This document shows, piece after piece, positions 1-7,716 of a stretch of DNA of 64,000 nucleotides (within the stretch, counting starts at the first letter, position 1; each line of letters starts with the position of its first letter). The stretch lies in assembly GCA_963836605.1 (NCBI GenBank), contig CAWIKB010000011.1, positions 806,001 to 870,000 of the forward strand, in the 5' to 3' direction. Both the position numbers and the translations under genes were made by a program. This DNA comes from Bog-473 sp963836605. Its GTDB lineage: Bacteria > Actinomycetota > Acidimicrobiia > Acidimicrobiales > RAAP-2. The notes under the pieces are model-generated. The model was not told the DNA's origin. It did no database searches and saw only the letters and a list, made by a program, of their open reading frames with translations.

Positions 1-365
1 CAGAAGGCAGCCTTCCCCTCGGGGGGCAGCTGGGGGTAGAGCCGAACCTGGCGCAGTTCCTCGGGCACGCCGGCGGCGTACTCGGACAGTTCGGTCAGCG
101 AGAGGTAGGAAGCCACCGGTGCCGCCCCGGCCTGCTGCACCGCCGTCTGGAAGCGGCGGAGGCGCCACAGGTCGGATCCGAGCACCATCAGCCCCAGGTC
201 CGCTTTGTGACCCAACACGGCCACCGGCACCACCTGGTAGCCGTCCGCTTCCACCGCTTTGACCGCATGGCTCAGGGCGCCTCCGTCCAGATCGCTCCCC
301 ACGTGGCAGAACAGGTGGAGGACGGCCAGTCCGGTCGAGGGGACGAGGGGGGAGTCGGAGGCCAC
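1..365 (-). CDS. hemQ: HemQ-type coproheme decarboxylase (chlorite dismutase family), 3' end outside window
   Basis: The first 121 residues are visible; the C-terminal part lies beyond base 1. The translation carries family signatures: LHLFCHVG near the N-terminus, GHKADLGLMVLGSDLW around residues 55-70, then LRRFQ, SYLSLTELSEYA and LYPQLPPEGK. In Gram-positive bacteria and actinobacteria this family oxidatively decarboxylates coproheme III to haem b in the cytosol, the last step of the coproporphyrin-dependent pathway. The GTG at 365 is the first start after an in-frame TGA a few codons upstream, so the start is well constrained. The gene runs in the same direction as groEL but is separated from it by a strong hairpin, so it is probably a separate unit. 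Catalytic residues of the C-terminal half cannot be checked here. Confidence 0.9.
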   Translation of the reverse strand, partial: MASDSPLVPSTGLAVLHLFCHVGSDLDGGALSHAVKAVEADGYQVVPVAVLGHKADLGLMVLGSDLWRLRRFQTAVQQAGAAPVASYLSLTELSEYAAGVPEELRQVRLYPQLPPEGKAAF

Positions 366-410
366 GGGGCTTCAGTGTAGAGAAGCCCGGACGCGCCCCG
401 GCCCGGACGC

Positions 411-438
411 GACAGAGCACCCCGGAGGGTGCCCTGTC
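411..438 (-). terminator. Hairpin downstream of groEL
   Basis: An inverted repeat lies 32 bases past the groEL stop. Five pairs (GACAG/CTGTC), one A-C mismatch and six more pairs close a CGGA tetraloop. No clear T-run follows in the groEL direction, so it may be a U-less terminator or only stabilise the 3' end of the transcript. Confidence 0.5.
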
Positions 439-469
439 GACGACGGATTGCGGGGAGTGGAGCGGCGGA

Positions 470-2095
470 CTAGAAGTCGTCCATCCCACCGCCGGGCATG
501 CCACCGCCGGCGGGTGCCTCTTCGGGCTTGTCCACGATGACCGCCTCGGTGGTGAGGAACAGCGCCGCGATGGAGGCCGCGTTCTGCAGCGCCGACCGGG
601 TGACCTTGGCGGCGTCGATGACCCCGTCCTTGAACAGGTCGCCGTACTCTCCGGTGGCGGCGTTGAGACCGTGGGAGCCCTTGAGGTGGCGCACCTTGTC
701 GACAATCACCCCGCCCTCGAGGCCGGCGTTCACGGCGATCTGCTTCAACGGCTCCTCGACGGCCCGCGCCACGATGCGGGCACCGGTGGCCTCGTCGGCC
801 TCCAGCTTCTCGGCCCGCTCGAGGATGGCCACCTGCGCCCGCAGGAGCGCCACCCCACCGCCCGGGACGACACCCTCTTCGATAGCAGCCTTGGTGGTCG
901 AGACCGCGTCTTCGATCCGGTGCTTCTTCTCCTTGAGCTCGACCTCGGTCGCCGCGCCCACCTTGATCACGGCCACGCCGCCGGAGAGCTTGGCCAGCCG
1001 CTCCTGGAGCTTCTCGCGGTCGTAGTCCGAGTCGGTGTTCTCGATCTCGGCCTTGATCTGGTTGACCCGGCCCTTGATGTCCTCCTCCGAGCCGGCGCCC
1101 TCGATGATGGTGGTCTCGTCCTTGGTGATGACCACCTTGCGGGCGGTGCCCAGGAGGTCGAGGGTCACGTTCTCGAGCTTGAGGCCGACCTCCTCGGTGA
1201 CGACCTGGCCGCCGGTGAGGATGGCGATGTCCTGCAGCATGGCCTTGCGGCGCTCGCCGAAGCCCGGGGCCTTGACGGCCACGGAACGGAAGGTGCCGCG
1301 GATCTTGTTGACCACCAGGGTGGCCAGGGCCTCGCCCTCGACGTCCTCGGCGATGATCAGCAAGGGCTTGCCGCCCTGCATGACCTTCTCGAGCACCGGC
1401 AGCAGGTCACGGACGGCGGTGATCTTGGTGCCGACGAGGAGGATGGAGGCGTCTTCAAGCACCGCTTCCATGCGCTCGGGGTCGGTCACGAAGTACGGGG
1501 CGATGTAGCCCTTGTCGAAGCGCATGCCCTCGACCAGGTCCATGTCCATCCCGAAAGTCTGTGACTCCTCGACGGTGATCACGCCGTCGCGGCCCACCTT
1601 GTCGATGGCCTCGGAGATCATCTCGCCGATCTCGGTGTCGGCGGCGGAGATCGACGCGACCTGGGCGATCTGCGCCTTGGTCTCGGTCTCCTTGGCGATG
1701 CCGTGGATCGAGGTCACCGCGGTCTCGACGGCGGCCTCGATCCCCTTCTTGAGCGACATCGGGTTGGCCCCGGCCGCCACGTTGCGCAGGCCTTCGTGGA
1801 CCATGGCCCAGGCCAGGACGGTGGCCGTGGTGGTCCCGTCACCGGCAACGTCGTCGGTCTTCTTGGCCACTTCCTTGACCAGCTCGGCCCCGATCTTCTC
1901 GTAGGGGTCCTCGAGGTCGATCTCCTTGGCGATGGAGACGCCGTCGTTGGTGATCGTCGGCGCACCCCACTTCTTGTCGAGCACCACGTTGCGGCCTTTG
2001 GGGCCGAGGGTGACGCGCACGGCGTCCGCCAGCTTGTTCATCCCGGTTTCGAGCGCCCGGCGGGCGTCCTCGTCGAATGCGATCAACTTGGCCAT
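470..2095 (-). CDS. groEL: 60-kDa chaperonin GroEL
   Basis: A full-length 541-residue ATP-driven chaperonin subunit that folds cytosolic proteins in a double-ring complex with GroES. Visible hallmarks are the N-terminal TLGPKGRNVVLDKKWGAP, the ATP-binding VAGDGTTTATVLA near residue 85, PGFGERRKAML in the apical domain and EEGVVPGGGVALL near residue 400. The C-terminus is the Gly/Met tail GGMPGGGMDDF rather than a His-rich tail, which favours the housekeeping type. No groES is adjacent. A GGAGGAA ribosome-binding site lies ten bases before the ATG. A perfect CIRCE operator just upstream indicates repression by HrcA and induction by heat. The gene is intact, with codon use like its neighbours. 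Confidence 0.97.
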   Translation of the reverse strand: MAKLIAFDEDARRALETGMNKLADAVRVTLGPKGRNVVLDKKWGAPTITNDGVSIAKEIDLEDPYEKIGAELVKEVAKKTDDVAGDGTTTATVLAWAMVHEGLRNVAAGANPMSLKKGIEAAVETAVTSIHGIAKETETKAQIAQVASISAADTEIGEMISEAIDKVGRDGVITVEESQTFGMDMDLVEGMRFDKGYIAPYFVTDPERMEAVLEDASILLVGTKITAVRDLLPVLEKVMQGGKPLLIIAEDVEGEALATLVVNKIRGTFRSVAVKAPGFGERRKAMLQDIAILTGGQVVTEEVGLKLENVTLDLLGTARKVVITKDETTIIEGAGSEEDIKGRVNQIKAEIENTDSDYDREKLQERLAKLSGGVAVIKVGAATEVELKEKKHRIEDAVSTTKAAIEEGVVPGGGVALLRAQVAILERAEKLEADEATGARIVARAVEEPLKQIAVNAGLEGGVIVDKVRHLKGSHGLNAATGEYGDLFKDGVIDAAKVTRSALQNAASIAALFLTTEAVIVDKPEEAPAGGGMPGGGMDDF

Positions 2096-2146
2096 CTGGT
2101 GTGTTCCTCCATCGTTCTGCCGCTTCGGGCGGCCCGGATCGGGCCG

Positions 2147-2173
2147 TTAGCACTCTCATCTGTCGAGTGCTAA
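2147..2173. promoter_or_regulatory. CIRCE operator (HrcA site) of groEL
   Basis: The sequence is TTAGCACTC, nine bases, then GAGTGCTAA: a perfect match to the CIRCE inverted repeat bound by HrcA. It is 52 bases upstream of the groEL start, where it would block transcription initiation or lie in the leader. Confidence 0.95.
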
Positions 2174-2225
2174 TAGGAAACCACGCGCGGGCGCCGCGCG
2201 CAAGGGCGGAGGTTCAGGCCGAGGA

Positions 2226-2501
2226 TCAGCCCCCGGCGACGGCCGGGACGATGGAGAGCGTCTGACCAGGTGTCACTGGGGTTGCGAGCCCGTCGAGGAA
2301 ACGGACGTCCTCGTCGGCCAGGAAGACGTTGACGAATCGGCGCAGGGCACCCTCCTCGTCGAAGAGGCGGTCCGCCAGGCCGGGATGGGCGGCATCGAGC
2401 TGCTTGAGGGCCTCCCCGACCGTCGCCCCCTCCACCTCGACCTCCCCGGCGCCCCCGGTGAGGGCGCGCAGCTGGGTGGGTATGCGAACGGTCAGGCTCA
2501 T
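2226..2501 (-). CDS. CysO/MoaD/ThiS-like sulfur carrier protein
   Basis: A 91-residue ubiquitin-fold protein ending in VAGG. The C-terminal Gly-Gly is the site that is adenylated and thiocarboxylated in ThiS, MoaD and CysO. It resembles mycobacterial CysO closely: TVRIPTQLR at the start, RRFVNVFLADEDVRF and GLATPVTPGQ in the middle, IVPAVAGG at the end. CysO donates sulfide for cysteine synthesis from O-phosphoserine through CysM, with Mec as processing peptidase. The ATG at 2501 overlaps the stop of the upstream threonine synthase by four bases, so the two are translationally coupled. No cysM, mec or moeZ is in the window, so which pathway it serves is open; MoaD or ThiS roles remain possible. 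Confidence 0.85.
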   Translation of the reverse strand: MSLTVRIPTQLRALTGGAGEVEVEGATVGEALKQLDAAHPGLADRLFDEEGALRRFVNVFLADEDVRFLDGLATPVTPGQTLSIVPAVAGG

Positions 2502-3742
2502 CGGGTGCTCTCCTCGCTCAGCGCAGCATCGAAGGCTTCCAGCGTCGGCGCGATGGTCACCGGCGGTGGACTGTGGCCGGCCAGGGCCTCGACCGTCTTG
2601 AGCCCGTGTCCCGTCACCAGCGCCACCACCCGCTCGTCGCGCCGGATGGCGCCCGAAGCCGCCAGCTTGGCCAACGTGGCGATGGTGACGCCGCCGGCCG
2701 TCTCGGCGAAGATGCCCTCGGTCCGGGCCAGGAGCCCGATGCCCTCGATCACCTCGTCGTCGGTCACCGAGGCGCACGAGCCGCCGGACTTGCGTATGGC
2801 CTCGAGGGCATACCAACCATCGGCCGGGTTGCCGATGGCCAGCGACTTGGCGATGGTGTGGGGCTTGACCGGGCGGATGGCGTCGGTCCCTTCGGCGAAC
2901 GCTGTGGCCACCGGGGCGCACCCGGCCGCCTGGGCCCCCGAGACCCGCACCTCGGGCACGTCGTCGAGCAACCCGACCGTCCCCAGCTCGGCGAACCCCT
3001 TGGCCACCTTGGTCAGCTGGCTCCCCGAGCCGATGGGCACCACTACGTGGTCGGGCGCCTGCCAGCCCAGCTGCTCGGCGATCTCGAAGGCCAGCGTCTT
3101 GGACCCCTCGGCGTAGTAGGTACGGACGTTGACGTTGACAAAGGCCCAGCTCGGCCGCTCGCTGGTCAGCTCGGCACACAGGCGGTTGACGTCGTCGTAG
3201 GTTCCCTCGACCGCGATCACCGTGCCGCCGTACACGGTGGTCATGGTCACCTTGGCCGCTTCGAGGTCGTGGGGGATCAGCACCACGGACTCCAGGCCGG
3301 CCCGGGCCGCATGGGCGGCCACCGAGTTGGCCAGGTTCCCGGTGGACGCGCACGCCGCCACCTTGAAGCCCAACTGGCGGGCCTTGGTCAGGGCCACGGA
3401 GACGACCCTGTCCTTGAACGATCCGGTCGGATTGGCGGTGTCGTCCTTGATCCAGAGCTCGCCCAGGCCGAGCTCGGCCGCCAGGCGGTCGGCCCGCACG
3501 AGGGGGGTGAAGCCGGCACCGAGGTCGACGGGCGTCTCGTCCTCGACGGGGAGGAGGTCGCGGTAGCGCCAGATGCTGCGCGGCCCCTGGGCGATCCCCT
3601 CCCGGGTGACGCTGGCCGCGATCCGCTCGTAGTCGTACGCGACCTCGAGCGGACCGAAGCAGAAATCGCAGACGTGCAGTGCTTGGGCTGGGAAAGGCCG
3701 CGCGCATTCACGACAACGCAGTCCAGTGACAAAATCGACCAT
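2498..3742 (-). CDS. thrC: Threonine synthase (PLP-dependent)
   Basis: A 414-residue fold-type II PLP enzyme expected to convert O-phosphohomoserine to threonine. The N-terminus holds a zinc-ribbon-like pair, C10-x2-C13 and C25-x2-C28. NPTGSFKDR places the PLP lysine at K110, followed by the substrate/phosphate loop ACASTGNLANS. The long C-terminal portion fits the ThrC family. The distal partner is a CysO-like sulfur carrier overlapping by four bases; that pairing is more familiar for cysteine synthases, so a related beta-replacement reaction on a phosphorylated amino acid cannot be excluded from sequence alone. The upstream 160-base gap to the divergent gpgS gene should hold both promoters. 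Confidence 0.88.
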   Translation of the reverse strand: MVDFVTGLRCRECARPFPAQALHVCDFCFGPLEVAYDYERIAASVTREGIAQGPRSIWRYRDLLPVEDETPVDLGAGFTPLVRADRLAAELGLGELWIKDDTANPTGSFKDRVVSVALTKARQLGFKVAACASTGNLANSVAAHAARAGLESVVLIPHDLEAAKVTMTTVYGGTVIAVEGTYDDVNRLCAELTSERPSWAFVNVNVRTYYAEGSKTLAFEIAEQLGWQAPDHVVVPIGSGSQLTKVAKGFAELGTVGLLDDVPEVRVSGAQAAGCAPVATAFAEGTDAIRPVKPHTIAKSLAIGNPADGWYALEAIRKSGGSCASVTDDEVIEGIGLLARTEGIFAETAGGVTIATLAKLAASGAIRRDERVVALVTGHGLKTVEALAGHSPPPVTIAPTLEAFDAALSEESTR

Positions 3743-3903
3743 CGGGTCCTCCTCATCGATCGGGCATTGGCACCTGTTGCCCCCCGGAGGGTGTGCAGTG
3801 GTTGCCGCGACGTCGACGGGCCCGTCCCTCAGTCGCTCTGGATGATGGCCTCCATGGTAGCGCCTGTGCTCGGCCCCTCGTCAATGCACGCGATGATCTC
3901 CTT

Positions 3904-4686
3904 ATGCCGGGACACGAGCGAGGCCCCCGCACCTACCATCACGGCGACTTCCCGGTGGAGAGCGTGCTGAGCGCCAAGGGCAAGCAGAGGGTGTCGGTGT
4001 GCATCCCGGCACGGGACGAGGGATCGACCGTCGGTTCGGTGGTCCGGGCCGTCGTGCAGCCGTTCATGGCTTCGGCCGGCGGGAACGGCCTGGTGGACGA
4101 GTTGCTGGTGCTCGACGACGGCTCGAGCGACGACACGGCCGAGCAGGCCCGGGCCGCCGGCGCCCGGGTGGTGCCCCGTCCGGGGTCCGGGGGCAAGGGG
4201 CAGGCCATGGCGGCGGCGCTGGAGGCGGCCGACGGGGATGTCATCGTGTTCCTCGATGCCGACGTGGCCAACACGACCCCTGCCTTCGTCACCGGCATGC
4301 TCGGTCCCCTGCTGTGCCATGACGGCGTCGCCCTGGTGAAGGGCGTCTACACCCGCCCCCTGCACGGCGACCCCACCGGCGGCGGTCGGGTGACCGAACT
4401 GGTGGCGCGGCCGGTGCTCGAGCTGCTGTTCCCCCAGCTCTCCGAGATCCGCCAGCCGCTGGCGGGGGAGACCTCGGCCCCGCGCTGGGTCTTCGAGAAG
4501 GTCGGGTTTGCCGACGGCTACGGCGTCGAGCTCGGGCTCCTCATCGATGTGGCCCTGCATCTCGGCGCCGGCGTCCTGGCCCAGGTCGACCTGGGCGAGC
4601 GCATCCACCGCAACCGGCCCCTCCACGAACTGCGCCCCCAGGCCGTCGACGTCCTGCGGGCCGCCCTCGAGCGCAGCCGGCCGTGA
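3904..4686 (+). CDS. gpgS: Glucosyl-3-phosphoglycerate synthase (GT81)
   Basis: A cytosolic GT-A glycosyltransferase that joins glucose from a nucleotide sugar to 3-phosphoglycerate, the first step to glucosylglycerate and, in mycobacteria, methylglucose lipopolysaccharide. It shows VCIPARDEGSTV, the LDDGSSDDT motif, the metal-binding FLDADVA, and the GpgS-specific GGGRVTELVARPVLE, YGVELGLLIDVAL and ERIHRNRPLHEL. The frame is open upstream to 3793, but homologues begin shortly before the first beta strand, so ATG 3904 is preferred (260 residues). The stop overlaps the GTG of otsA by four bases, placing glucosylglycerate and trehalose synthesis in one operon. No dedicated GpgP phosphatase is visible; the convergent otsB product might serve, which is a guess. 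Confidence 0.88.
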   Translation: MPGHERGPRTYHHGDFPVESVLSAKGKQRVSVCIPARDEGSTVGSVVRAVVQPFMASAGGNGLVDELLVLDDGSSDDTAEQARAAGARVVPRPGSGGKGQAMAAALEAADGDVIVFLDADVANTTPAFVTGMLGPLLCHDGVALVKGVYTRPLHGDPTGGGRVTELVARPVLELLFPQLSEIRQPLAGETSAPRWVFEKVGFADGYGVELGLLIDVALHLGAGVLAQVDLGERIHRNRPLHELRPQAVDVLRAALERSRP

Positions 4687-6104
4687 CGCCGTCAGCGCCG
4701 GCGCGCGACATCATCGTGGTCTCCAACCGGGGCCCGCTGTCGTTCCGCTTCGACGCCGAGCGCAACCTGCACTCGCTCCCCGGGGGTGGTGGACTGGTCT
4801 CGTCGCTGCGCCCGCTGCTGGCCGGCGGCGACGCCATGTGGGTGTCGATGACGATGGGGCCGGCCGACGAGGAGGCGGTGGCCCAGGGCCGCATGGTCGA
4901 CGAGTCCCTGCAACTCCGGCCGGTCACGGTGGACGCCGACACCTACCGTATGGCCTACGACGTCATCGCCAACACGACGCTCTGGTACACCCACCACCAC
5001 CTCTTCGATCTCCCCCGCCGGCCCCGCCTGGACCGCCACTGGCGTGCGGCCTGGGAGGGGTACCGGGCTTACAACCAGGCCGTGGCCGACGTCGTGAACG
5101 AGGAAGCTCCCGACGGCGCCGTCGTGCTGGTGCAGGACTACCACTTCTCCCTGTTGGGCCACATGCTCTCGCAGGCGCGGCGCGATCTGCGCACGGTGCA
5201 CTTCTGCCACATCCCCTTCGCCGACCCGAACGTGCTGCGCGTGCTGCCTGACGCCGCGGTGGGCGAGCTCCTGGCCGGGCTGGCCGGGTTCGGGGCCTGC
5301 GGCTTCCACGCCGAGCCCTGGGCCGCCGGCTTCCGGGCCTGCTACGAGGACCCCGAACTGGCGGCGTTGGCCGGCACCAGGTCGGCGCCCCCCACCTTCG
5401 TCTCCCCGCTCTCGCCTGACCAGGAAGGGCTGCTCGCCGAAGCCGCCAGCCCAGAGTGCGCCCGGTCGGTCGAGGTGCTCCGGAGCGAGACCGGGGGACG
5501 CCGCATCATCCTGCGCGTCGACCGGGTCGAGCCCTCCAAGAACATCGTGCGGGGCATGCTGGCCTTCGAGGAGCTGCTAGCGGCCCGTCCCGAGTGGCAC
5601 GACGAGGTGGTGCACCTGGCGCTGGTCTATCCCTCCCGGCAGGGACTGGCGGACTATCTCGCCCTCGGGGCCGAAGTCACGCACACGGCCGAGCGGATCA
5701 ACCGCGCCTGGGGGACCGCCACCTGGACGCCGATCGTGCTCCACGTCGAGGATGACCGCGCCCGCTCCCTGGCCGCGCTGACCATCTCGGACGTGCTCCT
5801 GGTGAACCCGGTGCGCGACGGGCTCAACCTGGTGGCCAAGGAGGGTCCTCTGCTCAATCAGGTGGCCGGGGTGCTGGTGCTCTCCCGCCAGGCCGGGGCC
5901 TGGGAGGAGCTGGCCGAACCGTCGTTGGGGATCAATCCCTTCGACGTGACGGGGACGGCCGAGGCGCTGCACGACGCGCTGACCATGGACCCGGACGAGC
6001 GCAGGAGGAGGGCAGAGCACCTGCGCTCACTGGTGTGGTCACGGACGGCGGCCGACTGGATGCGGGATCAGCTGGCCGCGGCGGCCGATCAGGACACGGC
6101 CTGA
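4683..6104 (+). CDS. otsA: Trehalose-6-phosphate synthase-like GT20 glycosyltransferase
   Basis: A 473-residue GT-B enzyme of family GT20, expected to make trehalose 6-phosphate from a nucleoside-diphosphate glucose and glucose 6-phosphate. It opens with VSNRGP and LPGGGGLVSSL (the loop that grips the donor), then VLVQDYHFSLL, CHIPFADPNV and NPVRDGLNLVAKE. Several motifs are divergent: VQDYHF where OtsA has V-H-DYHL, and RVDRVEPSKNIVRG where OtsA has VDRLDYIKG. It therefore belongs to a distinct GT20 branch and the acceptor could differ, for example a glycerol-phosphate-type acceptor. It starts at GTG 4683 inside the gpgS stop. Its 3' end overlaps the end of convergent otsB by 16 bases. Confidence 0.82.
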   Translation: MTPSAPARDIIVVSNRGPLSFRFDAERNLHSLPGGGGLVSSLRPLLAGGDAMWVSMTMGPADEEAVAQGRMVDESLQLRPVTVDADTYRMAYDVIANTTLWYTHHHLFDLPRRPRLDRHWRAAWEGYRAYNQAVADVVNEEAPDGAVVLVQDYHFSLLGHMLSQARRDLRTVHFCHIPFADPNVLRVLPDAAVGELLAGLAGFGACGFHAEPWAAGFRACYEDPELAALAGTRSAPPTFVSPLSPDQEGLLAEAASPECARSVEVLRSETGGRRIILRVDRVEPSKNIVRGMLAFEELLAARPEWHDEVVHLALVYPSRQGLADYLALGAEVTHTAERINRAWGTATWTPIVLHVEDDRARSLAALTISDVLLVNPVRDGLNLVAKEGPLLNQVAGVLVLSRQAGAWEELAEPSLGINPFDVTGTAEALHDALTMDPDERRRRAEHLRSLVWSRTAADWMRDQLAAAADQDTA

Positions 6105-6913
6105 GCCAACCGCTCGAGCAGGGCCACGGCGCCTCGGGGCCCCGCCACGACCACGTCGGCCTGATCGCGCACGGCGGCCGGGCTCTCGTCGTCGACCGCG
6201 GCCACCCGAGCCACGGCCACCCCGGTCGACGCCAACTCGGTGAGCGCGGCGAAGGCCGGCAGGTCGCCGATGTCGTCGCCGAAGGCGGCCACGGCGTCGA
6301 AGCCGGAGGCCAGGGAGCGCACCACGGTCCCCTTGTCCGTGGCCAGCGGGGGCCGGAGCTCGAGCTCTCGACGTCCGCGATGCACCTGGAGGCCTTCGGC
6401 CTCGGCCCGGTGCGCTACGAACGAGGCCACCCAGTCGGCCGACTCCGGAGCCAGACGCCAGTGCAACGTCACCGTGAGACCTTTGGGCTCCACATAGACA
6501 CCGGGGGGCGCCTCGGCCTGGGCGCGGGCCACCACCCCGGCGATGACTGGTTCCCAGGCAGCGGCCTCGGGCGACGCGGTACGCGATCCGTCCGGGGCGA
6601 TCTGCTCGAGGCCGTAGAGGCCGATCAGGCGAACCCCAGGGGGCGACGCCAGGACGGCTTGGAGGAAGGAAACGGGCCGGCCCGAGATGACCGCGACCAA
6701 CCCCAGGCGTGCGGCCAGGCGAGCCAGGAGGTCGGGCACCCCGGGGAGAGGGCGGGCGGCCACCGGGTCCTCGACGATGGCGGACAGCGTGCCGTCGAAG
6801 TCGAGGCACAGCGCGCTGCGACGCGGCGACCCAGCCAAGGGGAGCAGGAGGTCGGGCAGCGGACCCGTCGCACCCATCACGGGCGGGTGGTCAGGTGGCG
6901 GCGAGGTCGGCAC
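6089..6913 (-). CDS. otsB: Trehalose-6-phosphate phosphatase-like HAD phosphatase
   Basis: A HAD-superfamily phosphatase expected to release trehalose from trehalose 6-phosphate. Motif I is LDFDGTLSAIV, with D-x-D nucleophile and acid. Motif II is the Ser of VAVISGRPVSFL. GLYGLEQI and the cap-domain stretch PKGLTVTLHWR are typical OtsB segments, and AFGDDIGDLPAF supplies the metal-binding motif IV. The start is uncertain: GTG 6913 overlaps the upstream LytR_C gene by 23 bases, while ATG 6877 leaves a 13-base gap and begins nearer the catalytic core. Neither has a clear ribosome-binding site. The gene faces otsA with a 16-base 3' overlap, so the two mRNAs are complementary at their ends. Confidence 0.88.
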   Translation of the reverse strand: MPTSPPPDHPPVMGATGPLPDLLLPLAGSPRRSALCLDFDGTLSAIVEDPVAARPLPGVPDLLARLAARLGLVAVISGRPVSFLQAVLASPPGVRLIGLYGLEQIAPDGSRTASPEAAAWEPVIAGVVARAQAEAPPGVYVEPKGLTVTLHWRLAPESADWVASFVAHRAEAEGLQVHRGRRELELRPPLATDKGTVVRSLASGFDAVAAFGDDIGDLPAFAALTELASTGVAVARVAAVDDESPAAVRDQADVVVAGPRGAVALLERLAQAVS

Positions 6914-7442
6914 CGATGACCACCACCACGTCGTTGCCGGCGGCCCCGGTCACCGGGACCGACGTCGTGAGGGGGTGGACGGCGCTCGGATGCAATTTCA
7001 TCTCGGTGGCGATGGTGGCCGCGGCCTGCTGCTGGCCGGCCGCGTAGTAGACGGACGAGGTGGCGACCTGGGACGTGGCGTTCGCCGGTGGCTTGAGGGC
7101 CCAGCCCTGTTCGGCCAGGAGAGCGGAGTAGGTCGTCGCCAAGTTGGCCCCCTGTGAACCGTTGGCCACCTGGACGCTGGTGGCGCTCCGCGCCAACGTC
7201 GTGGTCGTCACCTTGGGGGCCGTCGTCGTGGTGCTCCCGCCCCCGGTCGCGGCCGCGGTCGTGGTGGTGACGCTCGACGTGGTCACGCCGCTCACTCCCG
7301 GTCGGGTCCCGACGGCCACCAGGACGGCGGCGGCGATCACGAATCCGATCAGGACGAGACCGGCCCGGATGGGCGAAATGTGGTTGGCGCCTCGTCGCTC
7401 CCTGGAACGGGGAGGATCGGAGGGGGGTGGGTCGAAGGCCAT
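6891..7442 (-). CDS. Membrane-anchored protein with LytR C-terminal domain
   Basis: A 183-residue protein with a cytosolic N-terminus rich in Pro and Arg, one membrane segment (about residues 25-46, AGLVLIGFVIAAAVLVAVG), a Thr/Ser/Gly-rich linker and a C-terminal domain. The last resembles the LytR_C fold: VQVANGSQGANLA, then a short helix and strand repeat ending in DVVVVIGADLA. LytR_C domains accompany LytR-CpsA-Psr cell-wall ligases but also occur alone on membrane anchors, as here. The probable site is the outer face of the cytoplasmic membrane. It is encoded just upstream of otsB and overlaps its long form. Function beyond envelope association is not known. Confidence 0.72.
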   Translation of the reverse strand: MAFDPPPSDPPRSRERRGANHISPIRAGLVLIGFVIAAAVLVAVGTRPGVSGVTTSSVTTTTAAATGGGSTTTTAPKVTTTTLARSATSVQVANGSQGANLATTYSALLAEQGWALKPPANATSQVATSSVYYAAGQQQAAATIATEMKLHPSAVHPLTTSVPVTGAAGNDVVVVIGADLAAT

Positions 7443-7716
7443 TGACGGTCCAGCCTACGTGCCCCTTCCTCCCGTGCAAGGCTTTCACCTGGTGACGGGC
7501 TCTAAGCTGGCCTCCTGCCCGAGTAAATGGCTCTCACTGTGTTGTGAGGGTGAATCTGGGTTGAATTGAAACGAACTTGTCGACGACTCACGTCACGGCG
7601 TCCCGTGGTCTCACCCGAGCGAGCCCGAGCTGCAGCAGCGAAGCGGGTCGAGCTTCGACCTGCGATAAACGTCGCTGTAGCGAACTCCTATCCACTATGG
7701 GTGCCCGGGATCGAAA
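7443..7716. other. Intergenic stretch at the left edge of the low-GC region
   Basis: No coding frame here looks real on either strand. It must hold the promoter of the leftward LytR_C gene. A segment at 7517-7567 resembles part of the tRNA-Thr gene found at 15022 and is entered separately. Confidence 0.5.
7517..7567 (+). other. Possible degenerate tRNA-Thr remnant
   Basis: GCCCGAGTA at 7517-7525 is identical to the first nine bases of the tRNA-Thr(TGT) gene at 15022. The bases just before it (CTAAGCTGGCCTCCT) also resemble those before the tRNA. CTCAC-TGTGTT-GTGAG at 7533-7548 could be an altered anticodon arm, and GGGTTGAATT at 7558-7567 matches the T-arm GGGTTCAATT at nine of ten bases. 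About ten bases of D-arm are missing, and there is no 3' acceptor strand. It cannot be a working tRNA; chance resemblance is quite possible. Confidence 0.25.

Noticed and set aside
671..1564. Long plus-strand frame opposite groEL
   Set aside because: His/Asp/Gly/Val-rich mirror of groEL codons; no protein family features.
2226..3707. A 493-codon frame over threonine synthase and the sulfur carrier
   Set aside because: Only its last 91 codons are real (the CysO-like carrier); the rest is an Arg/Pro-rich shadow of thrC.
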